From contig OY760195.1 in the NCBI GenBank assembly GCA_963663375.1, positions 1,860,001 through 1,924,000 of the forward strand: 64,000 nt of DNA. Direction: 5' to 3'. The notes below the pieces were generated by a model. The model searched no databases and was not told the DNA's origin. It was given only the letters and a program-made list of their open reading frames with translations. Below are positions 14,089 to 22,043 of this stretch, piece by piece. The translations under genes were made by a program, and so were the position numbers. Position 1 is the stretch's first letter; each line of letters opens with the position of its first letter. The stretch is from JAYREN01 sp963663375 (lineage in GTDB: Bacteria > Acidobacteriota > Holophagae > Holophagales > Holophagaceae).

Positions 14089-15273
14089 ATGTCAAAGCTG
14101 CTTCCCTCGCGCCTGAGCTTGCTGCTGTTTGCGGGAGGCCTCGCCTTCGCCCAGGGGCCCCGCCCGCAGTTGGTCCAGTCGGTGCCCACGGAAACGGGCC
14201 TGGAGGACCCCGGACTGCCCCTGGCCCGGGAGGTCTGGCCGGAGATGATTCGAGGGGCGAAGCACACCCTGGACCTGGCCCACTTCTACGTCACCAATGG
14301 CCCTGATCCGCAGACCAGCCCCCTGGAGCCGACCCTGGCGGCCCTGGAGGCTGCGGGAGCGCGGGGCGTCAAGATCCGCATCCTGCTCACCACCCGCATG
14401 CTGGATCAGGATCCGGCCTCGGTGGCCCGGCTTCGGAAAATCCCAGGAGTCCAGTTCAGGGCCTTCGATTTCGGCGCAGAGAACCGCGGCATCCTTCACG
14501 CCAAGTACTTCCTGGTGGATGGCCGGGAGGCCTTCGTGGGCAGCCAGAACCTGGACTGGCGGGCCCTGCAGCACATCCACGAGACGGGCCTGCGCTTCAG
14601 CACCCCGGCCCTCGTGAAGCCGCTGGCGGCCATCTTCGAGACGGACTGGGCCTTCGCCGCCACCCATATCCGACCCGAACGCCCTGCAACCGCGACTGTC
14701 ACAGCCCGCCCCCCCTATGAGCTGGTGGCCAGCCCCGCCTTCCTCAACCCACCCGAGGTACGCCCCGCCCTGGCGGCCCTGGAAGAGTTGCTGGGGCTCG
14801 CCAAGACGCGCATCCGGGTGCAGCTGCTCACCTATTCTCCGGTGGCGGGCCGCGTGAACTACTGGCCCATCCTGGACAATGCCTTGCGGGCCGCCGCCGT
14901 GCGCGGGGTCCGGGTGGAACTGCTGGTGTCCGACTGGAACCTGGAGTCGCCCGCCGTGGAGCACCTCAAGTCCCTGACCCTGCTGCCCAACCTGGAGATC
15001 CGGATCGCCTCCATCCCCAACGCTGCCACGGGCCCCATCCCCTTCGCCCGGGTGATCCACAGCAAGTACATGACAGTGGATGGCGAGGTCCTGTGGCTGG
15101 GCACCAGCAACTGGAGCCAGGACTACTTCACCGCCTCCCGCAACGTGGAGATCATCGCCCGGGACAAGGCCCTGGCCGTGCAGGCCGACGGCATCTTCGA
15201 GCGCCTCTGGAGCAGCCGATTCTGCACACGACTCGACCCAGGCAAGGCCTACACGCCGCGCAAGCGGGAGTGA
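14089..15273 (+). CDS. Secreted phospholipase D-like protein
   Basis: This 394-aa protein has a signal peptide (MSKLLPSRLSLLLFAGGLAFAQ) and two HKD half-sites, HAKYFLVD from H137 and HSKYMTVD near residue 325. Each is followed by a GSxN-type motif (FVGSQN, LGTSNWS). This is the bilobal PLD fold in which each half gives one catalytic His. The architecture resembles PLD3/4-like exported phosphodiesterases more than cardiolipin synthases, because the transmembrane pair is missing. The substrate (lipid or nucleic acid) cannot be told from sequence. The longer upstream frame is rejected because it lacks a signal peptide start. Confidence 0.85.
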   Translation: MSKLLPSRLSLLLFAGGLAFAQGPRPQLVQSVPTETGLEDPGLPLAREVWPEMIRGAKHTLDLAHFYVTNGPDPQTSPLEPTLAALEAAGARGVKIRILLTTRMLDQDPASVARLRKIPGVQFRAFDFGAENRGILHAKYFLVDGREAFVGSQNLDWRALQHIHETGLRFSTPALVKPLAAIFETDWAFAATHIRPERPATATVTARPPYELVASPAFLNPPEVRPALAALEELLGLAKTRIRVQLLTYSPVAGRVNYWPILDNALRAAAVRGVRVELLVSDWNLESPAVEHLKSLTLLPNLEIRIASIPNAATGPIPFARVIHSKYMTVDGEVLWLGTSNWSQDYFTASRNVEIIARDKALAVQADGIFERLWSSRFCTRLDPGKAYTPRKRE

Positions 15274-15275
15274 TC

Positions 15276-15330
15276 CAAAAGATTCACTACGGAGCACACA
15301 GAGGACTCCGAGAAAAGAACACGGAGAGAG
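15276..15330. repeat. Second copy of the TTCAC-ACGGAG dispersed repeat
   Basis: ATTCACTACGGAGCACACAG and the following GGACTCCGAG/AACACGGAGAG segments resemble the 13.87-kb repeat and the 0.81-kb copy. They lie directly after the phospholipase D-like stop codon. Confidence 0.5.
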
Positions 15331-15344
15331 GCCTCGTACAGGCG

Positions 15345-15475
15345 ATGTGAAACCGTGCGGGGACACCCGTTTCGGGCTCCATTGGAGCAGATCTGCCTTG
15401 CATCGGCCCCGTTATGTGAATCCGTGCAGAGACACTCGTTTTAGGCTCCACTGGAGCCTGAAACGAGGCTCTGCA
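15345..15475. repeat. Two imperfect 44-bp direct repeats, the second forming a long hairpin
   Basis: Segments 15345-15388 and 15414-15457 share 37 of 44 bases and are offset by 69 bp. The second copy extends into an inverted repeat spanning 15425-15475 (arms TGCAGAG..CTCGTTT..AGGCTCCA and their complements), giving a stem of about 22 pairs with two small interruptions. It lies between convergent genes (phospholipase D-like and topA). There is no T tract, so a REP-like element is more likely than an intrinsic terminator. Confidence 0.65.
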
Positions 15476-15481
15476 TCGAAT

Positions 15482-17944
15482 TCACCCCATTGGCTCTTCG
15501 TGTTTGCAGGCGGGGCAGAGGAGGACGGTGACGGGGTCCTTGCCTCGGGGCTTGCGGGTCTTTTCGGTCATGTAGTTGGCCTTGCACTTGGGGCAGGTCA
15601 TGGGCACGGGCTTGTCCCAAGCGGTGAAGTCGCACTTGGGATACTTGGTGCAGCCGTAGAAGATCTTGCCAAAGCGGCTCTTGCGGGGGCTCAGGTCGCC
15701 GCCGCACTTGGGGCAGGGCACGCCGAGGATCTCCTTCTTCACCGTCTTGCAGGTGGGGTAGTCCACGCAGCAGACGAATTCGCCGTAGCGGCCATGGCGC
15801 TTGACGAAGTGCTTGCCGCAGGTGGGGCACTTCTCGTCCAGGGGCACGTCGGCGGGCACGGGGATGCCCTTGGGGTCGGCCTTCACGATGCCCTTGCAAT
15901 CGGGGTACTTGGGGCAGGCCCAGAAGGGGCCCCACTGGCCCTTGCGCAGGTTCATGGGGGTGGTGCCGCAAAGTGGGCATTCCGGGGCGTCCTCAGGCTC
16001 GTCCATGGGTTCAAGCTCTTCGGTGTGATCGCAGTCGGGGTATTTAGAACAGCCCAGGAAGAGGCCGTTCTTGCCATAGCGCTTGAGCATCACGGACTTG
16101 CACTTCTTGCACTTCACATCCGTGGGCACGCCGGCCTTGAGGTTGGCCATGTCCTTGCTCGCGCTCTTGAGCAGCTTCTCGAAGGGCCCATAGAAGGTCT
16201 TCAGCATCTTTTCGTAGCTAATTTCGCCGCCCTCGATGCGGTCCAGCTGATCCTCCATGCCGCTGGTGTAGCGAGGATCCATCAGCTCGGGGAAGCCCTG
16301 CACCAGCAGATCCGTCACGGCCATGCCGATCTCGGTGGGCTTGAAGCGGCCCTCGACTTTCTTCACGTAGTCGCGGTTCTGGATGGTGGCGATGATGCTG
16401 GCGTAGGTGGAGGGGCGGCCGATGCCGTCCTCTTCCAGCTCCTTCACCAGGGTGGCTTCCGAATAGCGCGCCGGAGGCTTGGTGAACTGCTGATCGGTCT
16501 CCAGGGTTTCGAGCTTCAGCGTCTCGCCCTTCTTGAGATCGGGCAGACCGATGTTTTCTTCTTCCTCTTCCTCGCTGGTGCTGTCCATCTGCTCGGCGGC
16601 ACTCTCCACCTTGTCGGCGCGGTAGGCCGCGAGCCAGCCGGGGAATCGCTCGATCTCGCCCTTGGCCTCGAAGGCGGCCATTTCGCCGCTCTCCAGGGCG
16701 CTCTCGGCCGCCACGACGGTCTCGTCGAAGCGGGCGGCCTCCATCTGACAGGCCACCGTGCGCCGCCAGATGAGGGCGTAGAGGCGGAATTCGTCGTTGC
16801 CGAGGTGACCCCGAAGGCTCTCGGGGGCGCGGCTGATGTCCGTGGGACGAATGGCCTCGTGGGCATCCTGGGCGCCGCTCTTGCCGGCAAAAATCTTGGC
16901 CTTGGCGGGCAGATAGTCTTTGCCCCACTTCTTCTGGACGTACTCCCGGGCGGCCTCGATGGCCTCGGGGGCTAGGCGAGGCGAATCCGTGCGCATGTAG
17001 GTGATGAGACCCACGGGGCCTTCGCCGAAATCCACGCCTTCATAGAGCCGCTGAGCATTCTGCATGGTGCGGGAAACGGAGAAGCCCAGCTTGTTGGCGG
17101 CCTCCTGCTGGAGCTTGGCCGTGGTGAAGGGGGCCGGGGCATTGCGCTTCTTTTCCTTGGTCTCCAGCCCCGTCACCTTCCAGGCCGCCTTGAGGATCTG
17201 GTCCCGCAGGCCATGGGCCTGTTTCTCATTCTTGATTCGGGCCTTGGTCTCCTTATTCCCGAGTTGCAGGGCCTGACCGTTCAACCGCACGAATTTCATC
17301 CAGAACTGGGGCGGCAGCTTGGCGGCGAACTTGCCGCGCAGCACCCAGTATTCGACGGGCTTGAAGGCCTGGATTTCATGCTCCCGGTCCACGATGAGCC
17401 GCAGGGCCACGCTCTGAACCCGGCCCGCCGAGAGGCCCCGCTTGACCTTGTCCCAGAGCACCTGGCTCACCTTGTAGCCCACGATGCGATCGAGCACCCG
17501 GCGGGCCCGCTGAGCGTCCACCAGTTGCTGGTTCACTTCCGTGGGCGCGGCCATGGCCTTCTGGATGCCGTTCTGGGTGATCTCGTTGAAGAGAACGCGC
17601 TTTACCTTCAGGCCCTTGGGGGGCTTGATGGCCTCCAGGAGATGCCAGCTGATGGCCTCCCCCTCGCGGTCAGGGTCAGTTGCGAGAATCAGTTCATCCA
17701 CACCCTTGGCCGCGGCCCGCAGTCCCGCCACCACTTTGGCCTTGGTGGCCGGGATCTCGTAGAGCTCCTGGAAGTCTCCGGCCACATTAATGACCGGCAC
17801 TTTTTTCCCGCTCACCTCTACGGCCTCCTTGGTGGGCAGGTCGCGGATGTGGCCCACGCTCGCCATCACCTTGTACCCCTTGCCCAGGTATTTGGTGATG
17901 GTCTTGGCCTTCGAAGGGCTTTCCACAATGACGAGCTTGGTCAC
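15482..17944 (-). CDS. topA: DNA topoisomerase I
   Basis: Type IA topoisomerase that relaxes negative supercoils. The 820-aa protein starts with the Toprim segment KLVIVESPSKAKTI and has the acidic DPDREGEAISWH motif. The catalytic tyrosine (about Y316) lies in LITYMRTDS. There are five C-terminal zinc-ribbon motifs (CKKC, CPLC, CPTC, CPKC and CPKC series, most with a GxFxxC..YPxC second half). GTG 17944 is preferred to the upstream TTG at 17965 because GGAGAG lies four bases before it and the family begins there. It follows dprA by about 40 bases on the same strand. Confidence 0.97.
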   Translation of the reverse strand: MTKLVIVESPSKAKTITKYLGKGYKVMASVGHIRDLPTKEAVEVSGKKVPVINVAGDFQELYEIPATKAKVVAGLRAAAKGVDELILATDPDREGEAISWHLLEAIKPPKGLKVKRVLFNEITQNGIQKAMAAPTEVNQQLVDAQRARRVLDRIVGYKVSQVLWDKVKRGLSAGRVQSVALRLIVDREHEIQAFKPVEYWVLRGKFAAKLPPQFWMKFVRLNGQALQLGNKETKARIKNEKQAHGLRDQILKAAWKVTGLETKEKKRNAPAPFTTAKLQQEAANKLGFSVSRTMQNAQRLYEGVDFGEGPVGLITYMRTDSPRLAPEAIEAAREYVQKKWGKDYLPAKAKIFAGKSGAQDAHEAIRPTDISRAPESLRGHLGNDEFRLYALIWRRTVACQMEAARFDETVVAAESALESGEMAAFEAKGEIERFPGWLAAYRADKVESAAEQMDSTSEEEEEENIGLPDLKKGETLKLETLETDQQFTKPPARYSEATLVKELEEDGIGRPSTYASIIATIQNRDYVKKVEGRFKPTEIGMAVTDLLVQGFPELMDPRYTSGMEDQLDRIEGGEISYEKMLKTFYGPFEKLLKSASKDMANLKAGVPTDVKCKKCKSVMLKRYGKNGLFLGCSKYPDCDHTEELEPMDEPEDAPECPLCGTTPMNLRKGQWGPFWACPKYPDCKGIVKADPKGIPVPADVPLDEKCPTCGKHFVKRHGRYGEFVCCVDYPTCKTVKKEILGVPCPKCGGDLSPRKSRFGKIFYGCTKYPKCDFTAWDKPVPMTCPKCKANYMTEKTRKPRGKDPVTVLLCPACKHEEPMG

Positions 17945-17986
17945 GGTTCTCTCCAAATCATTCAAAAGGGGATCATCCCACGGGCG

Positions 17987-18823
17987 TCAAGGGCAAATCT
18001 GCCCCAAGGGGAGGCTCGCCAGATCCTCCAGTATGTCCCCAGGCCCCCGACAGGCCCGGGCGGCGCCTTCTCGCAAGAGGCCATTGGGCCCCTCCGCCAA
18101 GGGATTTTCGGGGGCGCCGGGACAGGCCCAAAGCTCCCGGCCCAGGTCCAGGGCCAGGCGCGCCGTCACCAGGGAGCCGGACTTGGTGCGGGCCTCCACC
18201 ACCACCACACCCCGGGTCCAGGCCGCCAGCAGCCAGTTGCGCCGTGGGAAGTGCCATTTCTGAGGGAGTGCCCCCGGGGGGAAGGGCGTGATCACGCCGC
18301 CGGACTCCGCCATGCGGTCCATCAACTTAATGTGCTCCGGGGGATAGGGATGATCTAGGCCCGAGCCCATGATCCCCCAGGTGGAACCCGCCTCCAGCGC
18401 CCCCGTGTGGGCCGCGCCATCGATGCCCCGCGCCAGGCCCGAAAGCACCGCCACCCCCGCCTGGGTCAGTTCTTTCGCCCAGGCCTTCGCCCGGGCCTTG
18501 CCCGCGGTACTGGCCTCCCGACTGCCTACCAGGGCCACGGCCAGGCCCTTGGGCGGCAAGGTGCCCCGCACCCAGAGGGCCACGGGATAGGGCAGTTCCG
18601 CCATGAAGTCCTGGGCCCCCGGGTCCGAGGGCAGCACGAGACGGGCGCCCCGGCCCTTCGCCTCTTCGCGGAGACGATCCGGCTCGATCCCTTTCAGTTC
18701 CCGCAACGTCGCGGCATCCAGGTGCGGCGCCTCGCCCCGCTGCAGCGCCGCCCAGAGCTGCGCCTTCCGACCTTCCGGCCAGGGCAGAATCGTGAAGGCA
18801 AGGGCCCAGCGGTCGAGTTCCAT
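17987..18823 (-). CDS. dprA: DNA processing protein DprA
   Basis: DprA loads RecA onto incoming single-stranded DNA during natural transformation. The 278-aa protein has the Rossmann-like core with LVGSREASTAGKARA, VLSGLARGIDGAAHTGAL, IMGSGLDHPYPPEH, GGVITPFPPGALPQKWHFPRRNWLLAAW and VVVEARTKSGSLVTARLALDLGRELWACPG. The C-terminal winged-helix domain seems short or absent. ATG 18823 is chosen; an earlier start at 18877 is possible, and neither has a clear ribosome-binding site. dprA next to topA is a widespread arrangement. Confidence 0.92.
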   Translation of the reverse strand: MELDRWALAFTILPWPEGRKAQLWAALQRGEAPHLDAATLRELKGIEPDRLREEAKGRGARLVLPSDPGAQDFMAELPYPVALWVRGTLPPKGLAVALVGSREASTAGKARAKAWAKELTQAGVAVLSGLARGIDGAAHTGALEAGSTWGIMGSGLDHPYPPEHIKLMDRMAESGGVITPFPPGALPQKWHFPRRNWLLAAWTRGVVVVEARTKSGSLVTARLALDLGRELWACPGAPENPLAEGPNGLLREGAARACRGPGDILEDLASLPLGQICP

Positions 18824-18893
18824 GACATCGAGTGAGGAAGAATTCCCTACCTTCGCCGGGAAGCCCACCCGCCGCAAGCCCTGCGAATTCGCC

Positions 18894-18921
18894 TTGAGAT
18901 TCCGGGGGGATTTGGTAGACT
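18894..18921 (+). promoter_or_regulatory. Predicted rpmB promoter
   Basis: TTGAGA (18894-18899) and TAGACT (18916-18921) with a 16-base spacer, 44 bases before the rpmB ATG. Confidence 0.7.
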
Positions 18922-18965
18922 AACTTTCCTTTGGCTGTGCCGTACCCGGAATTTGTGAGGTTGCC

Positions 18966-19157
18966 ATGTCCCGTCAGTGTGAAGTTTGCGGTAAGAAGCC
19001 CCAGTTCGGGCACAACGTCAGTCACGCCCACAACATCACCAACCGTCGCTGGAATCCCAATCTCCAGCAGGTTCGCGCCCTGGTTTGCGGCGTGCCCAAG
19101 CGCATCCGCGTCTGCACCTCCTGCCTCCAGGCCGGCAAAGTCACCAAGAATGTCTGA
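18966..19157 (+). CDS. rpmB: 50S ribosomal protein L28
   Basis: The 63-aa protein has the L28 pattern MSRQCEVCGKKPQFGHNVSHAHN, NRRWNPNLQ and a C-terminal CTSCLQAGKV. The two CxxC pairs (C6/C9 and a pair near residue 51) mark the zinc-binding form of L28. It is a single-gene unit with its own promoter. A large imperfect hairpin begins exactly at its stop codon. Confidence 0.96.
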   Translation: MSRQCEVCGKKPQFGHNVSHAHNITNRRWNPNLQQVRALVCGVPKRIRVCTSCLQAGKVTKNV

Positions 19158-19353
19158 AGCCGCTGGATCACGGAGCGCGCCGCAGTGCGGCGAGCGAAGT
19201 GAGGATCCAGCGAGCTTCAGAATAACTGCCTGAGTGGGTCGAGCACCAAAGCGGTCCCCCCTGGGGATTGCTTTGGTGCGTACCTCGAAAAGGTCTCCCT
19301 GCAGTGGAGCGTGAAAAATCAGAGCGGCGGTCCCCACGGAGACCGCCGCTCTG
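19156..19353. repeat. Three successive hairpins between rpmB and the HerA-like gene
   Basis: Hairpin 1 (19156-19218) pairs GAAGC-GCTGGATC with GATCCAGC-GCTTC across a GC-rich inner stem. Hairpin 2 (19243-19279) pairs GCACCAAAGC with GCTTTGGTGC. Hairpin 3 (19320-19353) is a perfect 13-bp stem, CAGAGCGGCGGTC/GACCGCCGCTCTG. On the minus strand hairpin 3 is followed by ATTTTTC, so it would terminate leftward transcription. Together they fill the 270-base gap. No coding potential is seen. Confidence 0.6.
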
Positions 19354-19428
19354 GCGTATCAACCCGTCCCGGGTTGCCCCCGTTCCCCCCCTTCATCCAA
19401 GATGGGATCCATCGATCCCGGAGTTCCC

Positions 19429-20907
19429 ATGCCCGCACCTTTCCTCGTCGCCCGCTCCCTCGAAGCCAAGGACCCCCTCGATCTCCTGCTGCTGCCCCGC
19501 ATGGCCAACCGCCATGGCCTGGTGGCTGGAGCCACGGGCACCGGAAAGACCGTAACGTTGCGCGTGCTGGCGGAACACTTCAGCCGGGCGGGGGTGCCGG
19601 TTTTCATGGCCGATGTGAAGGGCGATATCTCCGGCCTTGCCAAGGGCGGCAGCGACAACCCCAAGCTGAAGGAGCGGGTGGAGCTCCTGAAACTGGATCC
19701 CATTGAGTTCCAGGGGTTTCCTGTCACCTTCTGGGATCTCTTCGGCCAGCAGGGCCATCCGGTGCGCACCACCGTCAGCGATATGGGCCCCCTGCTTCTG
19801 GGACGCCTGCTGAACCTGAACGACACCCAGGCCGGTGTGCTGAACCTCGCCTTCAAGGTGGCCGACGACAACGGCCTGCTGCTGCTGGACCTCAAGGATC
19901 TCCGGGCCATGCTCACCTTTGTGGGCGAACACGCGGCCGAACTGCGCACCCAGTACGGGAACGTGAGCCCCGCCAGCATCGGCGCCATCCAGCGGGGGCT
20001 GCTGGAACTGGAATCCCAGGGCGGGGAGAGCTTCTTCGGCGAACCCGCCCTCAACATCGACGACCTGCTCCAGACCGATGCCAAGGGGCGGGGCGTCGTC
20101 AACCTGCTGGCGGCGGACAAGCTCATCGCCAATCCCAAGCTCTACGCCACCTTCCTGCTCTGGCTGCTCTCGGAGATCTACGAGCGTCTGCCGGAGGTGG
20201 GCGATCCAGAAAAGCCCAAGCTGGTCTTCTTCTTCGACGAGGCGCACCTGCTCTTCGAGGATGCCCCGGACGCCCTGCTGGAGCGCATCGAGCAGGTGGT
20301 GCGCCTGGTGCGCTCCAAGGGCGTGGGCATCTACTTCTGCAGCCAGAACCCCCTGGACATTCCCGAGAAGGTGCTGGGTCAGCTGGGCAACCGGGTCCAG
20401 CACGCCCTGCGGGCCTTCACGGCCCGGGACCAGAAGGCTGTGCGGGCCGCCGCCGAGACCTTCCGCACCAACGAGAAGCTGGATGTGGCCAAGGTCATCA
20501 CCGAACTGGCCGTGGGCGAGGCCCTGGTGAGCTTCCTGGACGAGAAGGGCACTCCGGGCGTGGTACAGCGGGCCTGGGTCGTGCCCCCCGCCAGCCAGTT
20601 CCCCCCCATCGAAGCCGCCGAGCGCCAGGCCCTCATGGCCCAGAGCCTCGTGGCAGGCGTCTACGAGAATGCCGTGGACCGGGAGAGCGCCTTCGAGAAG
20701 CTGCGCGCCCGGGCCGAGGAAACCGCCAAGGCCGCCGAGCAGCAAGCCGAGGAGAAGGCCGCCACCAAGGCCTCCCGTGCCCCAGCCAGCCGCAGCGATT
20801 CCATGCTCGAGTCCTTCGGCAAGAGCGTGCTCCGCTCCGCCGGCAGCAGCATCGGGCGCCAGCTGATCCGGGGTGTCCTGGGCGGGCTCTTCGGCGGGAG
20901 ACGCTAG
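19429..20907 (+). CDS. HerA/DUF853-family ATPase (YjgR-like)
   Basis: A 492-aa P-loop ATPase of the FtsK-HerA clan. Walker A is GATGTGKT at residues 34-41 and Walker B is FFFDEAHLL with D270/E271. A sensor-like FCSQNPLDIPEKVLGQLGNRVQHALRAFTARD follows, and the C-terminus is Ala/Glu-rich with a glycine-rich end (GVLGGLFGGRR). This is the DUF853/YjgR pattern, whose substrate is unknown. ATG 19429 follows GGAG at five bases; an upstream ATG at 19402 has no such site. The next gene, tsaB, starts nine bases after its stop. Confidence 0.9.
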   Translation: MPAPFLVARSLEAKDPLDLLLLPRMANRHGLVAGATGTGKTVTLRVLAEHFSRAGVPVFMADVKGDISGLAKGGSDNPKLKERVELLKLDPIEFQGFPVTFWDLFGQQGHPVRTTVSDMGPLLLGRLLNLNDTQAGVLNLAFKVADDNGLLLLDLKDLRAMLTFVGEHAAELRTQYGNVSPASIGAIQRGLLELESQGGESFFGEPALNIDDLLQTDAKGRGVVNLLAADKLIANPKLYATFLLWLLSEIYERLPEVGDPEKPKLVFFFDEAHLLFEDAPDALLERIEQVVRLVRSKGVGIYFCSQNPLDIPEKVLGQLGNRVQHALRAFTARDQKAVRAAAETFRTNEKLDVAKVITELAVGEALVSFLDEKGTPGVVQRAWVVPPASQFPPIEAAERQALMAQSLVAGVYENAVDRESAFEKLRARAEETAKAAEQQAEEKAATKASRAPASRSDSMLESFGKSVLRSAGSSIGRQLIRGVLGGLFGGRR

Positions 20908-20916
20908 ACTGTTTGC

Positions 20917-21612
20917 ATGCTGCTCGGCCTCGATACCACCACGGAACGCCTCCACCTCGCCCTTGTGGACGAGGAAAGATCCTGGACCCGCTGCCTCGAG
21001 GTGGAGATCGGGCGCAGCCACAGCACGGCGCTGCTTCCTGGGCTCGAAGCTCTGCTGGCAGAGGCCCAGGCGAGGCCCGGTGATCTCACGGGCTGCATCG
21101 CCTGCGTAGGGCCTGGAGGCTTCACCAGCCTGCGCATCGGCGTGGCCACGGCGGAGGGGCTCGCCCTCACGGGCCTGCCCACCTGGGGGTTCTCGGCCTT
21201 TGAACTCCGGGCCCGGGCGTTGCGATGTGCGGGGCTGCTGGAACCCACCTGGATCCTCCTGGATGGGCAGCGCAACGAGGCCTTCGCCCAGAAATGGTGC
21301 GCCACGGCCCTCACGCCTGCCGCCAAGCATCCCCTGGCCGACCTGGCCTCGGTGGTGGGAAGCGATCCCTGGTGGGCTCCCGCGGGCTTCCGGGCCAAGG
21401 CCTCGGCCCATCTCGCCCACGGCCCCAGCGTTCCGGAAGCCGAAACCGCGGCCACCCTGGAGGCCCTGGTGGCCCTCTGCCGAGAGAAGGAGGCCCTGCC
21501 TCCCGAGGCTCCGCTGGTGCCTTTCTATTTGCGCGAAACGGACGCGGAACTGAACTTTCCCCAGGCCTCCACCCATCTCTCCGACGCCCTGCGCCGAGGC
21601 CACGCCCGTTGA
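20917..21612 (+). CDS. tsaB: tRNA threonylcarbamoyladenosine biosynthesis protein TsaB
   Basis: TsaB is the scaffold partner of TsaD/TsaE in t6A37 modification of ANN-reading tRNAs. The 231-aa protein has the ASKHA-fold N-terminus MLLGLDTTTERLHLALVD, the SHSTALLPGLEALLAEA helix and the CVGPGGFTSLRIGVATAEGLALTGLPTWGFSA segment that defines the family. It overlaps rimI by four bases (TTGA). tsaB-rimI pairing is common across bacteria and supports both calls. Confidence 0.95.
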   Translation: MLLGLDTTTERLHLALVDEERSWTRCLEVEIGRSHSTALLPGLEALLAEAQARPGDLTGCIACVGPGGFTSLRIGVATAEGLALTGLPTWGFSAFELRARALRCAGLLEPTWILLDGQRNEAFAQKWCATALTPAAKHPLADLASVVGSDPWWAPAGFRAKASAHLAHGPSVPEAETAATLEALVALCREKEALPPEAPLVPFYLRETDAELNFPQASTHLSDALRRGHAR

Positions 21613-22043
21613 CCCCATCGGCGAATCTCGTTCACTTTGGCCCAGGTTCTGCGCTGCCGACCTGGGTGGAAGGACTAGAGCGAGAGGCCTTCGGCGAGGC
21701 CTGGGGAACCCTGGAAGACAACGAGCAGATGTGGACCCTGGAAGGGCTCGCCTATGCCCGCTGGAGCTTGGTGCCCGTGGTGGGAGAAGCCGAACTCCTG
21801 CGCATCGCGGTGCGCCCCGCAGCTCGCGGCCGGGGCCTAGGCCGCCGCCTGCTCCGCGCGACCACCGAAGCGCTGCGGGATCTGGGCATCACGGAATTGC
21901 ACCTCGAAGTTCGCGTGTCCAATGGCGCCGCGCGGCACCTCTACGAGGCCGAAGGTTGGCTCATGGCGGGGCTCCGCAAGGGCTACTACCGGGACGGCGA
22001 GGATGCGGCACTGTATGGGAAATCGCTTCCCCCGGCAGTCTGA
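21609..22043 (+). CDS. rimI: GNAT N-acetyltransferase, RimI-like
   Basis: RimI acetylates the N-terminal alanine of ribosomal protein S18. The 144-aa protein shows the GNAT motif A with the acetyl-CoA pyrophosphate loop RPAARGRGLGRRLL. A conserved ELHLEVRVSNGAARHLYEAEGW segment and the GLRKGYYRDGEDAALYGK ending match RimI closely. The start is TTG 21609, inside the tsaB stop. It abuts the convergent methyltransferase gene with no spacer. Confidence 0.88.
   Translation: MTPSANLVHFGPGSALPTWVEGLEREAFGEAWGTLEDNEQMWTLEGLAYARWSLVPVVGEAELLRIAVRPAARGRGLGRRLLRATTEALRDLGITELHLEVRVSNGAARHLYEAEGWLMAGLRKGYYRDGEDAALYGKSLPPAV

Noticed and set aside
19393..21618. A 741-codon minus-strand frame opposite the HerA-like gene and tsaB
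   Set aside because: Shadow of well-supported plus-strand genes; composition typical of antisense frames in high-GC DNA. The same applies to long antisense frames at 36231-37853, 43563-45248 and 46304-47509.
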